In this document: one piece after another, positions 12,698-20,743 of the stretch
Layout of the letters: each line of letters starts with the position of its first letter
Numbering within the stretch: the first letter of the stretch is position 1
IMG/VR virus record: IMGVR_UViG_3300025645_000365
Coordinates: 1 to 27,507 of that record
DNA: 27,507 nucleotides
Reading direction: 5' to 3' (one strand)
Origin: a virus
Notes under the pieces: model-generated
What the model saw: only the letters and a program-made list of their open reading frames with translations
The model's database searches: none
What the model was told of the DNA's origin: nothing
Translations under genes and position numbers: made by a program

Positions 12698-12700
12698 ATA
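12693..12700 (+). promoter_or_regulatory. T4-type late promoter box (AATAAATA)
   Basis: Exactly 5 nt before the ATG at 12706. It contains the terminase stop codon. Confidence 0.65.
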
Positions 12701-12705
12701 ATAAT

Positions 12706-13314
12706 ATGTCACAAAATAAGAATCAGCAGTCTCTATTAAACAAGAATAGGGTAGATAAGTTTATTTTAGTGTTTCAGCTTCCACCAGCTTTAAGAAAGAT
12801 TAAGAAGAGAAACAATAGAGATACATTTAATGTTGACGAAGATGCCTTTCAGATGTCTGTTTATGGAGCTGTTGTACCTGAGATAACTGTAGCTGCTATT
12901 CAAATACCATATGCTGGTAGTAATCTATATAACTCATCACATGCGAAAGAGCCATTTCCACCAGTAGACATTAACTTTACGGTGGATAACGAGTTTAATA
13001 ACTATTGGACCATATATAAGTGGTTAGATTTAATGCATGACGATAAAACAGGCTTGTTTGATGATGATGATTTAGTTGATAACGAGTTAACAGATGGTCA
13101 GGTACCTGGACCGTTTGCATTCTCTGATTATCAAACAGACTTAACGTTATATGGTCTAGATGAGTTTAATAATAAGCGTATAGAGTTTACATATACCAAT
13201 GCTTTCCCTGTTACAGTTGGTAGTATAAACTACAATTATAGGGATGCAAATGAGATAGAGAGTAGTGCTACATTTGTTTATTCACAAATACGGACTAAAT
13301 TGCTAAATATATAG
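12706..13314 (+). CDS. Tail-tube-fold structural protein
   Basis: A 202-residue protein located between terminase and sheath. The layout matches T4 gp19/gp54-type tube proteins: KFILVFQLPPAL near the N-terminus, VVPEITVAAIQIPYAG, a VDINFTVDNEFNNYWTIYKW strand-helix, an acidic loop (116-126), YQTDLTLYGLDE, and a C-terminal FTYTNAFPVTVGSINYNYR with a final FVYSQ strand. It is probably a tube-related piece of the baseplate or tail end rather than the main tube, since 15779-16336 is the better gp19 match. The exact T4 counterpart is uncertain. Confidence 0.6.
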   Translation: MSQNKNQQSLLNKNRVDKFILVFQLPPALRKIKKRNNRDTFNVDEDAFQMSVYGAVVPEITVAAIQIPYAGSNLYNSSHAKEPFPPVDINFTVDNEFNNYWTIYKWLDLMHDDKTGLFDDDDLVDNELTDGQVPGPFAFSDYQTDLTLYGLDEFNNKRIEFTYTNAFPVTVGSINYNYRDANEIESSATFVYSQIRTKLLNI

Positions 13315-13332
13315 AACTTTCGTCTGAAATAG

Positions 13333-13340
13333 CATAAATA
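13333..13340 (+). promoter_or_regulatory. T4-type late promoter box (CATAAATA) for the sheath
   Basis: Exactly 5 nt before the ATG at 13346, in the 31-nt gap after the tube-fold gene. No Shine-Dalgarno is present. Confidence 0.7.
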
Positions 13341-13345
13341 ATTTT

Positions 13346-15682
13346 ATGGCTAGAAGGACAATACAATCTCCAGGCGTTGAGATCAGAGAGAGTGATTTAT
13401 CACTACGTACGGTTTCACAAGGAACGACAACTTACATTACAGGATTCACAAGTGAAGGTCCCTCCGACGAAGTAGTCGGTGTTACCGGTATCAGTGATTT
13501 TGAACAGATCTACGGAAACCCAAGAACACCAGCAGAAAGATATTTTTATCATACTGTTAAATCTGCTCTAAATTCAACAGGTAGAGTTCTTGTTAACAGA
13601 CTACCGTACGGTGACGAGAGCGGTGAGGGCTTTGGCTCGAAGATCAGTTTACTCGCTTATCCAGCGACTGGTGTTACAACATTATCAACAGGTGAACCTG
13701 GAGTTCCTACATCCGACTATAGTAATACAGGCTCCTGGTTCATCGGTAAACCAACACAGTTCGAACTTACTTACGAACAATATGTAAAGCTTAAGAATGG
13801 TGAGCTATTCACAGACGGTTGGTCAGAAACTGCTGGCTCAGACTGGTCAAGTGTTAATGAATTATCAAGTGCTGCTATTTTAGTTATTAACAAGGCACAA
13901 ACAATTATTGACGGTCAGTTCAATGGTTATTATGTTGGTCTTGCTGATAATACTAACCTCAACCCAGCTCGTGATTATGATTCAATCTTAAGTGTTGAAA
14001 CCGTAACACAATCTGCTGGAGCTGTAGGTTTAACAGACTTTACTACTATCCCAGAATCAAGACTTGAGTTTGCACTATCTGCTACAGATGGTGAAGGATC
14101 AAATCCTGCTACCAACTCCATCTCACAGGTTATGGAGGATAGAATCACTAACTACAGTATTGGTGATGCAGAGTTTAACGACACGCTTAACTTTGGTGTA
14201 TTTAAGATACGTCAGTCAGTGTTCTCTAAGTCTGCTAACAGACTACAATACCTTCTTGAAGAGGGTGTCAACGGTGCAGTTGGATATTACAGACAGAAAA
14301 ACTCTGAGTCCGGTGGACTTCCTATTAACTTCTTCCTCGAAACACAAGAGGATGATTCAAGAAACATTGATATTTTAGTTAACCCGTACCTGTCGGATCA
14401 AATCAACGGTGTGCAACTTAACGCTGATGGTAATCCAAAGCGTAAAATTCGGGTTGTAACTGATACGCTTTATAAAGCTCTAAACGAGGGAGTGCTTACC
14501 GAAGCGCAAGTAGGTGCTACAGCAGCACAACTAGTAACTATTAGTACTGATATTGGTAAGGCTGATTCACTTTTCGCACTCGGCGCGTATGGTGAAACAA
14601 AGCTTGACGGTAAGGTAATTGGTAATATTCCAAAGAAGCTAGATCGTGCTCTACTTCGTATTAAGAACGATGATAAGTTTAACATCGACATGATTGCTGA
14701 AGGTGGTCTTGGTACTATCTTCACATATATGCAAACCAGCGGCGCTCTTAGTGCTAGAGGGTTCGACGATACACGTACAACTGACTCAATTGAAGCTCTG
14801 AGAACATCTAATGATATCTCAAACAGTGCTGCAAGAGATTCATATACTGTTATCTTTAATAGATTTAATACTTTCTGCGGGCCTGTTAAGGATGGTGGAA
14901 GAGGTGATGTACTATTTATTGCTGATCCAATCAGACAACTACTTGTTACTGGTAAAGACAATAAGGTACAGGACGATAAAAATAAGAACTTCTACACAGA
15001 CATCTACTGGGGACTGAGACATCAGTTTGAAAATACTAACTCATCTTATGCATGTACATATGCTAACTACTTAAAAGTGTTTGACAACTACACTGGATTG
15101 TTTGTATACGTACCACCATCCGGCTTTGCTTCTGCTAAAATGGCTTCAACAGATGCTTCAGTTGGGCCATGGGGTGCACCTGCAGGATTTAACAGAGGTA
15201 TTATTGGTGATGCGGTTGATATTGCTCTTACACCTAACCAAAGACAAAGAGACGATCTTTATACTGTTAACTTGAACCCGATTGCTTCCTTCCAGGATAG
15301 AGGTAACATATTCTTCGGACAAAAGACACTGCTTAAAAAGCCAAGTGCCTTTGATCGTATTAACGTAAGAAGAACATTCCTATATCTTGAGAAGATTACA
15401 AAGAAGACAATGCAGTACTTCTTGTTCGAGAACAACACACTATTCACTAGAACGAGAGTTATTAACACCTTACAGCCATTCTTTGAGCGTGTTAAGGCTA
15501 GCGACGGACTTTATGATTACCTGATTGTATGTGACGAAAGAAACAATACACCAGAGGTAATTGATCAGAACGAGCTTGTTATTGACATTTACCTTAAGCC
15601 AGTTAGAACGGCTGAATTTATTCTTGTTAATTTTTATGCATCACGCACGGACGCCAACTTCCAGGAGTTGGTCCAAGGATAA
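13346..15682 (+). CDS. 18: Tail sheath protein (gp18-like)
   Basis: A 778-residue protein (T4 gp18 has 659). The N-terminus carries the sheath signature SPGVEIRESDLSLRTVSQGT and TYITGFTSEGPSDEV, then FEQIYGNP. The conserved C-terminal domain is NVRRTFLYLEKITKKTMQYF, then TRTRVINTLQPFFERV, and near the end VIDIYLKPVRTAEFILVNFY. These are the parts that form the inner sheath ring and the interlocking arms. The extra length falls in the variable outer domains between about 100 and 420. The gene appears to be a self-contained transcription unit, with a late promoter 5 nt upstream and a strong terminator downstream, which would allow separate high expression of this abundant protein. Confidence 0.95.
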   Translation: MARRTIQSPGVEIRESDLSLRTVSQGTTTYITGFTSEGPSDEVVGVTGISDFEQIYGNPRTPAERYFYHTVKSALNSTGRVLVNRLPYGDESGEGFGSKISLLAYPATGVTTLSTGEPGVPTSDYSNTGSWFIGKPTQFELTYEQYVKLKNGELFTDGWSETAGSDWSSVNELSSAAILVINKAQTIIDGQFNGYYVGLADNTNLNPARDYDSILSVETVTQSAGAVGLTDFTTIPESRLEFALSATDGEGSNPATNSISQVMEDRITNYSIGDAEFNDTLNFGVFKIRQSVFSKSANRLQYLLEEGVNGAVGYYRQKNSESGGLPINFFLETQEDDSRNIDILVNPYLSDQINGVQLNADGNPKRKIRVVTDTLYKALNEGVLTEAQVGATAAQLVTISTDIGKADSLFALGAYGETKLDGKVIGNIPKKLDRALLRIKNDDKFNIDMIAEGGLGTIFTYMQTSGALSARGFDDTRTTDSIEALRTSNDISNSAARDSYTVIFNRFNTFCGPVKDGGRGDVLFIADPIRQLLVTGKDNKVQDDKNKNFYTDIYWGLRHQFENTNSSYACTYANYLKVFDNYTGLFVYVPPSGFASAKMASTDASVGPWGAPAGFNRGIIGDAVDIALTPNQRQRDDLYTVNLNPIASFQDRGNIFFGQKTLLKKPSAFDRINVRRTFLYLEKITKKTMQYFLFENNTLFTRTRVINTLQPFFERVKASDGLYDYLIVCDERNNTPEVIDQNELVIDIYLKPVRTAEFILVNFYASRTDANFQELVQG

Positions 15683-15700
15683 TATTATACTCCCTAACCA

Positions 15701-15736
15701 AGAGGCTGAAGTCGAAAGATTTCAGCCTTTTTTTTT
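15701..15736 (+). terminator. Rho-independent terminator after the sheath gene, GAAA-capped
   Basis: The stem AGGCTGAAGTC pairs with GATTTCAGCCT (15703-15713 with 15718-15728, one G-T pair) around a GAAA tetraloop. It is followed by an uninterrupted T run to 15736. It begins about 20 nt after the sheath stop and about 30 nt before the tube gene's late promoter. Confidence 0.92.
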
Positions 15737-15765
15737 GTTTAGTTGTTAAAAATGTAGGCTGTAGC

Positions 15766-15773
15766 TATAAATA
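15766..15773 (+). promoter_or_regulatory. T4-type late promoter box (TATAAATA) for the tail tube
   Basis: Perfect consensus, exactly 5 nt (ATTAT) before the ATG at 15779. It is the best example of the leaderless arrangement. Confidence 0.8.
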
Positions 15774-15778
15774 ATTAT

Positions 15779-16336
15779 ATGTCAAATTATAGGTCGAACC
15801 AAGATATTGAACAATTTTACAGTAAGGCTCAGGCAAGAGACTTTTCACGTGATTTTCTCTTCAGAGTACATGATGTTGTATTAGCAGGAGGCGTTACACT
15901 AGATGAAGGTGATTTAGTTTACTGTAAGGCTGGTGTTCTACCAGCAAGACAAATTACTAACGTTGAAACTCCTTACATGGGTCTTAACTTTAACATTCCT
16001 GGTAATGCTACATATCCTGGCTCAGACGGCTACTCACTTAAGTTCTATCTAGATGCTACATCAGAGCTCAGAAACAGAATGGAAGCTGCTTCACGTACCT
16101 TGTTTGATGATGAATTTTCAACTGGTCAGTATGCTACACCAGCTGCAGACACTTACATACATCTACAGCAGCTTAATAAGAAGCTCGAGCCTATTTCTGA
16201 CTACATGCTCTACGGTGCATCTATACGTAACATTGACGCTGTTTCATATGACATGGCTGGTGGTAATGGTGGTACAGTAGAGATGGATGTTACTGTTGCA
16301 TATCACTTCTATAAGCAGAGTGGTATAACAGAATAA
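15779..16336 (+). CDS. 19: Tail tube protein (gp19-like)
   Basis: A 185-residue protein, close to the T4 gp19 length (163). It has the gp19-type tube layout: FSRDFLFRVHDVVL at the start, a VYCKAGVLPARQITNVETPY strand, MGLNFNIPGNATYPGSDGYS, then FYLDATSELRNRMEAASRTL, and a C-terminal beta region (LYGASIRNIDAVSYDM, then VEMDVTVAYHFYKQSG). It forms the inner tube through which DNA passes. It directly follows the sheath gene as in T4. No Shine-Dalgarno precedes it. Confidence 0.88.
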   Translation: MSNYRSNQDIEQFYSKAQARDFSRDFLFRVHDVVLAGGVTLDEGDLVYCKAGVLPARQITNVETPYMGLNFNIPGNATYPGSDGYSLKFYLDATSELRNRMEAASRTLFDDEFSTGQYATPAADTYIHLQQLNKKLEPISDYMLYGASIRNIDAVSYDMAGGNGGTVEMDVTVAYHFYKQSGITE

Positions 16337-16340
16337 TTTT

Positions 16341-17027
16341 ATGTCGTTACAGCCTATACAGAGGCGATTAGACGGTCTCGCTAGTACTTGGGAAGGTGAT
16401 ATACCTACTAAGTTTCTTTGGACTATTGGATTTCAAGGTCGCAGTGGTAATGGGTTAATGCAGCAAGTTGCAGACTCAATTGAACGGGTATTATACGACT
16501 ATCAAGATAAGCGATGGTCATTGCATAAAGGTATATTCGACAATAGAACAGATGATGACATTGGATTTATGTTTGCACAGTCGGTCGCGTTACCTCAAGA
16601 GCAGGTAGCAGTTGGAACCTTACCAGTAGCTAAGTCTGGTGGTTTTGTAGCTGGTTACTATGGTGATAGGCGAGTTGATTACGGTAGTAGTAATAAGTTA
16701 GACGTTACGTTTTTAGAGCAAAACAAGGACATAGTTGATATGTTTATTAGGCCATGGCTTGTTGCTGTTTCGTATCATGGCTTAATTGAAGACGAGACTG
16801 ATTTAAAGTGTAACATCATTGTTAACTTACATACTAGAAACCCTAGTGGTCCTGAGAATCTTGAGATACCTTTTGGTGATTTTCGTAATAAGAGAAAGAC
16901 GTATATGTTTGAAGATTGTGTTCCAATAAACGTAGAGGCAGATCAATTGAGCTACGGTGAGCTCAGCAATAATGATCTAGAGAGAACAGTCTCTTTTGCG
17001 TTTAGTAAATATTCTCTCGTTGATTAA
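16341..17027 (+). CDS. Tube-fold baseplate/tail protein (gp54- or gp19-like)
   Basis: A 228-residue protein, 4 nt after the tube gene. Tube-fold features are KFLWTIGFQ, a QSVALPQEQVAVG strand, VDYGSSNKLDVTFLEQNKD followed by MFIRPWLVAVSYHGL, and a C-terminal YMFEDCVPINVEADQLSYGE with VSFAFSKYSLVD. That pattern is typical of gp19/gp54 relatives. Its place after gp19 and before the hub genes makes a baseplate tube-initiator role (T4 gp54) reasonable. Only a weak late-box match lies upstream, so it is probably co-transcribed with the tube. Confidence 0.65.
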   Translation: MSLQPIQRRLDGLASTWEGDIPTKFLWTIGFQGRSGNGLMQQVADSIERVLYDYQDKRWSLHKGIFDNRTDDDIGFMFAQSVALPQEQVAVGTLPVAKSGGFVAGYYGDRRVDYGSSNKLDVTFLEQNKDIVDMFIRPWLVAVSYHGLIEDETDLKCNIIVNLHTRNPSGPENLEIPFGDFRNKRKTYMFEDCVPINVEADQLSYGELSNNDLERTVSFAFSKYSLVD

Positions 17028-17062
17028 TATTGATTTAAGCAAAAAGCTTATTAATTATATTT

Positions 17063-17878
17063 GTGTTTACTATAGAGTTAGATCTACCGAGTGGTAGGAA
17101 GGTAAGAATACCTGAACTTATCAATAGAGATTATCTAACAATCTTAAAGTTTTGTGAAAATAAAGATTATCGCGGTCTTAGTGAGTTTCTTAACAAGCTG
17201 TATATTGAGCCAGATCTAAACATATTTGACAGGTTCTTTATATTAATATACGTTCGTAAACTCTTTGTAAGTAATAAGCTTATGTTTAAGGGTAAGGATG
17301 ATATGGATGTAACATATAGTCTGGACGATGCTCTGAGTAAGCTTGTAGATAACTACGTTGATGTAGATAAGGATCTCGTTTGTGGTGATATAACACTAAC
17401 AGTCGGTGTACCCATCGGACTGTATTTTGATAGTATAGATGACTTATATCAATATACTATTAGGACTGTTAGGTTTAAAGATACATCGATTAACTTTAAT
17501 GATCTAACAGCGGAAGAAAAGCGTACCGTATTAAATAAACTACCAACATCTATATTTTTACAGCTACAGGATTATATTGTTGATCTATCAAATACACTGT
17601 TTGATCTCACCTTAATTGAAGCAAATAGCGATCTAGATATATCAGAGGTAAGTGTTAATATTCTAGGTAACGGTGTCATATACTTTATTGCTTCAATATT
17701 ATCATATGATTTAGTATACTTCTACGAGACACTATACCATTATAATCACTTTGTAAGTAAAGCTGGTGATTTCTTTGATCTAACATATAACGAGACACGT
17801 CTATTATTAAAGATACACTCAGAGCGTATTGAAAAAGAGAATGAGGAGGTTAAGAAGCGTGAGCAACAAAATAGTTGA
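17063..17878 (+). CDS. gp26-like baseplate hub assembly protein, copy 1
   Basis: A 271-residue protein with a GTG start (17063). The N-terminus (ELDLPSGRKVRIPELINRDY) followed by LTILKFCENKD and FDRFFILIYVRKLFV matches the pattern of T4-like baseplate hub assembly proteins of the gp26 (T4_baseplate) type. The rest is acidic and largely alpha-helical. It ends in a charged helix (SERIEKENEEVKKREQQN). Only a partial late-box match (ATTAATTA, 5 nt upstream) is present. It is probably a non-virion assembly factor or minor hub component. Confidence 0.55.
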   Translation: MFTIELDLPSGRKVRIPELINRDYLTILKFCENKDYRGLSEFLNKLYIEPDLNIFDRFFILIYVRKLFVSNKLMFKGKDDMDVTYSLDDALSKLVDNYVDVDKDLVCGDITLTVGVPIGLYFDSIDDLYQYTIRTVRFKDTSINFNDLTAEEKRTVLNKLPTSIFLQLQDYIVDLSNTLFDLTLIEANSDLDISEVSVNILGNGVIYFIASILSYDLVYFYETLYHYNHFVSKAGDFFDLTYNETRLLLKIHSERIEKENEEVKKREQQNS

Positions 17879-17893
17879 TTAACGAGAGTGTGT

Positions 17894-17901
17894 CATAAAT
17901 A
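17894..17901 (+). promoter_or_regulatory. T4-type late promoter box (CATAAATA)
   Basis: Exactly 5 nt before the GTG start at 17907. The fixed spacing supports GTG as the true start. Confidence 0.65.
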
Positions 17902-17906
17902 TATCT

Positions 17907-18644
17907 GTGAGTAAAGAGCTTTTAAAAGATATTATTAAGGATCTAGATGATCTTAATAAGCAGAATGTAGTTAAGGTGACTGTACCGTCATCAGGTAAGG
18001 AGCTAGGCTTTGAGCTGTTTAATGTTTCACAGCATAAAGATCTGCTTAAGTCTGCGTTTGAAGGATACGAAGGCGTTATTAGGAGTAGTGCTATCTTTAA
18101 TGATATTATTATTAATAATAGTGAGTCAGAGTATGACTTCTCTTTAGCTGATAGATCATATATTTTGACACAGCTGAGGAAGGAATCACTAAGTAGTAAA
18201 TATATTGTAGGTAGTAAAGAATATGACCTTAACGATTTACCGGAGCCTGACTTTGATTTCGACTATAGCAGCGATGTAGAGTATAAAGGTATTAATGTAA
18301 CGGTTAAAGTACCATCGCTTACTAGAGATACAATTGTGGCAAAGAAGCTTATTTCAGAAATCTCCAAGCTCAACGAAAAGCAGAGAGAGACAGACGCTGT
18401 TAACATTGTACTAACGTATGAGATTATTAAGTTTGTTGAGAGTGTTGAGGTAGGTGAGAATGTGTTCGAGCTTAATAACTTTAACCTCTACGAGAGTAAA
18501 AAGCTTATTGATTCACTACCATTGAAGCTTAACAACATGATAGTTGAGGCTATTAGTGAGTTTCGTAAGCAGGAAGAAAAAAATATCACATTTGATGATG
18601 GTGTTGCTGTAGAAATTGATGCGAGTTTCCTATCTAGTGACTAA
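17907..18644 (+). CDS. gp26-like baseplate hub assembly protein, copy 2
   Basis: A 245-residue protein with a GTG start. The N-terminal VKVTVPSSGKELGFELFNVS followed by QHKDLLKSAFEGYEG, then LADRSYILTQLRK (about 90-102), and a second VNVTVKVPSLTRD-like half (about 130-145) match the T4_baseplate (gp26-like) family. It shares the opening V-x-(V/L)-PS-G-(K/R) motif with the previous gene, which suggests an ancient duplication. It is acidic and leucine-rich with no membrane segment. Its stop codon overlaps the promoter of the tape-measure gene. Confidence 0.6.
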   Translation: MSKELLKDIIKDLDDLNKQNVVKVTVPSSGKELGFELFNVSQHKDLLKSAFEGYEGVIRSSAIFNDIIINNSESEYDFSLADRSYILTQLRKESLSSKYIVGSKEYDLNDLPEPDFDFDYSSDVEYKGINVTVKVPSLTRDTIVAKKLISEISKLNEKQRETDAVNIVLTYEIIKFVESVEVGENVFELNNFNLYESKKLIDSLPLKLNNMIVEAISEFRKQEEKNITFDDGVAVEIDASFLSSD

Positions 18645-18647
18645 ATA
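18640..18647 (+). promoter_or_regulatory. T4-type late promoter box (ACTAAATA)
   Basis: Exactly 5 nt before the GTG at 18653. It contains the TAA stop of the upstream gene (18642-18644). Confidence 0.55.
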
Positions 18648-18652
18648 TATGT

Positions 18653-20737
18653 GTGGAAGATGAATCAGCCAATAATGCAAAAGCTGCTGCAGTTATAGCT
18701 AGCCTTGCTAATAAAAATAGCAGTGAGCCTCGTGGTGTCCGTGTTGAGCAAGGTGTCAATAACAAATCTAGAGGTGCAATACGGCGTGATGATGAGGGTG
18801 GTGGTATAAAAGATATACTACAAGTTAAGGCAACCCTAGCTACAAACGAGGTAGCTAGATATAAGAAGATATTTAGTATCTTTAAGAGTGTAGTAGCACC
18901 AGGTCCAGAAGCTGAGACGTTACAATCAGCAAAGCTTAAACAAAAGCTACCCGTACAGTTACCAAAGTCGTCGGAAGGCGCAGCTGGTAAGGTTGGGGGT
19001 AGTTGGTTAAAGAAACTGATCGGACCTGCATTATTAATACTCGGCGGGTTGGCTGCATTTGTTACCGGATTTTTATCAGACGGGCCTGCAAAGGGCCTAC
19101 TCAAGATACTAGCCAAAGTTGGTATTGGAGGTGGTGTAAAATGGTTTGCATCTAAATTTAAAGGTATAGGTAAGACCATTACTAGTGTGTTTAAAGGTTT
19201 AGGTAAGATGCTGCTTACTCCGTTTAAAGGTTTAGGTAAGATGCTGCTTACTCCGTTAAAGGGTTTAGGTGATAAGTTATTAAAACCGCTTAAAGGTTTA
19301 GGTAAGATGCTGCTTACTCCGTTAAAGGGATTAGGTGATAAGTTATTAAAGCCGCTTAAAGGGTTAGGTGCTAAACTAATCGAACCTGGCTTAATCGGTA
19401 AAATGGTTGATACAGTAAAAACAAAAGTAAAGTCTGTATTTAGTAGTATCAAAGGCGCGTTGCTAAAGCCATTTAAAGCTCTTAAAGGTGGCGCTATAGG
19501 TGGTATATTTAAGAAGGTTGGCGGTATGCTGTTTAAGCTTTTAAAACCTGTGCTTAAAAGAATACCTGGTATAGGATCTATGATATCTTGGGCCTTTGCT
19601 GTCTCAAGATTTAAGTCAGGGGATGTTGTTGGTGGTTTAATTGATGTTGCGTCTGGTATTGCGACGCTATTTCCGGGTGTAGGTACTGCTATAGGTATAG
19701 GTCTTGATGTACTAAATGCATTTTTAGATACCAAAAAAGGAAAGGAAGAAAAGGTAAAGCCTGCAGGTAGTGGGTTTAAGATGAGTGACTTTTTCGGTAA
19801 GATAAAAGACAAAATAATGAATAACTACCCTATTAAGAATCTTATGGAGTTCTGGGGTGGTGCTGCCGATATAGCAGGTGGTGATGTTAAGGGCGGTCTG
19901 CAGCGGATGGCGTTTGCTATACCTTTTGCTAAGCCATTAGCTGACTGGCTATTTGGAGCTACAAATGAGGAGACTGGTGAACGAGGTGGAGGTGCGATTG
20001 CTAAAGCTGGTAACGTTATGAAGGATTTAAAGAGTGCTCTTGCAAAGAAGATGCTTAGTATGTTACCAGAGAAGATGTTTGGTATCAGCATTAGAGCGAG
20101 GATTGGTAATATGCTCGGTGTTGATATGGGAGCAGTTAATGATGAAGTAGATAACCAGTACGCGGGAAAGCAGTACGCGGCTAGGTCAAAATACGGACGA
20201 CGTGAGGGTGAGGTTGGTATGGTAGAGTTTCGTAAAAATGCTAGTAAAGAAACTCTTAATTCACCTGAAGCGGCAGAGTTTGCGAAGATGGAGAAGATCA
20301 TGCGTATACGTCGCGGTGAATTACAAAAAGCCTTTGCAACGAAGGATCAACAGAACATTAAGGGTGCTGAGGCTGCATATACTGCAGCAAATATTGGTTA
20401 TATGAAGTCACAGCGCGCCTTCAGGGATGCTGCAAATAAATCACCAATGCAGGACTTTATTGTACAGGATGGTAAGATTACACCGTTTAGTAACAAGGAT
20501 TCAGTACTCGGTATGAAGACAGGTGGTGCTATAGATAAGCTCGTTAATAAGCAGAATGAAGATATTAAAAGGTTTAGTGGTCAGCTGGTTAAAATAGCTT
20601 TAGAGCATACACAGATATTAAGAGATATTGCTATAAATACACGTAATAGCAGTGGTGGTACAACTGTAGTTAATGCAGGTAATAACGCGACGTCAAAACC
20701 TAGAACAGTAGGCGTACGTGATGCCTATACAAGTTAA
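18653..20737 (+). CDS. Tail tape-measure-like protein with amphipathic 11-residue repeats
   Basis: A 694-residue basic, Gly/Lys/Leu-rich protein with a GTG start fixed by the late box. Residues 1-115 are charged and flexible. Residues 121-141 form a hydrophobic segment (LIGPALLILGGLAAFVTGFL). Residues 169-245 are seven LKGLGxKLLxP-like 11-mers. About 300-362 is a glycine-rich hydrophobic region (IPGIGSMISWAFAVSRF and GIATLFPGVGTAIGIGLDV). The C-terminal third is helical and charged. Position between the hub genes and the gp48-like gene, the length, and the mix of hydrophobic and helical segments fit a tape measure (T4 gp29 role): setting tail length and helping DNA cross the inner membrane. 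A long opposite-strand open frame here is a by-product of composition. Confidence 0.7.
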   Translation: MEDESANNAKAAAVIASLANKNSSEPRGVRVEQGVNNKSRGAIRRDDEGGGIKDILQVKATLATNEVARYKKIFSIFKSVVAPGPEAETLQSAKLKQKLPVQLPKSSEGAAGKVGGSWLKKLIGPALLILGGLAAFVTGFLSDGPAKGLLKILAKVGIGGGVKWFASKFKGIGKTITSVFKGLGKMLLTPFKGLGKMLLTPLKGLGDKLLKPLKGLGKMLLTPLKGLGDKLLKPLKGLGAKLIEPGLIGKMVDTVKTKVKSVFSSIKGALLKPFKALKGGAIGGIFKKVGGMLFKLLKPVLKRIPGIGSMISWAFAVSRFKSGDVVGGLIDVASGIATLFPGVGTAIGIGLDVLNAFLDTKKGKEEKVKPAGSGFKMSDFFGKIKDKIMNNYPIKNLMEFWGGAADIAGGDVKGGLQRMAFAIPFAKPLADWLFGATNEETGERGGGAIAKAGNVMKDLKSALAKKMLSMLPEKMFGISIRARIGNMLGVDMGAVNDEVDNQYAGKQYAARSKYGRREGEVGMVEFRKNASKETLNSPEAAEFAKMEKIMRIRRGELQKAFATKDQQNIKGAEAAYTAANIGYMKSQRAFRDAANKSPMQDFIVQDGKITPFSNKDSVLGMKTGGAIDKLVNKQNEDIKRFSGQLVKIALEHTQILRDIAINTRNSSGGTTVVNAGNNATSKPRTVGVRDAYTS
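19190..19387 (+). repeat. Six 33-bp tandem repeats encoding 11-residue amphipathic units
   Basis: Units begin at 19190, 19223, 19256, 19289, 19322 and 19355. The forms FKGLGKMLLTP / LKGLGKMLLTP and LKGLGDKLLKP alternate, with a last diverged copy LKGLGAKLIEP. A weaker copy (FKGIGKTITSV) precedes them. The alternation implies duplication of a 66-bp pair. Confidence 0.9.
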
Positions 20738-20743
20738 TAAATT

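Noticed and set aside
18634-19812. Long minus-strand open frame (392 codons) opposite the tape-measure gene
   Set aside because: It mirrors the repetitive Lys/Leu/Gly codons of the real gene, gives Pro/Leu-rich nonsense, has no promoter box, and its opposite frame has clear family features.
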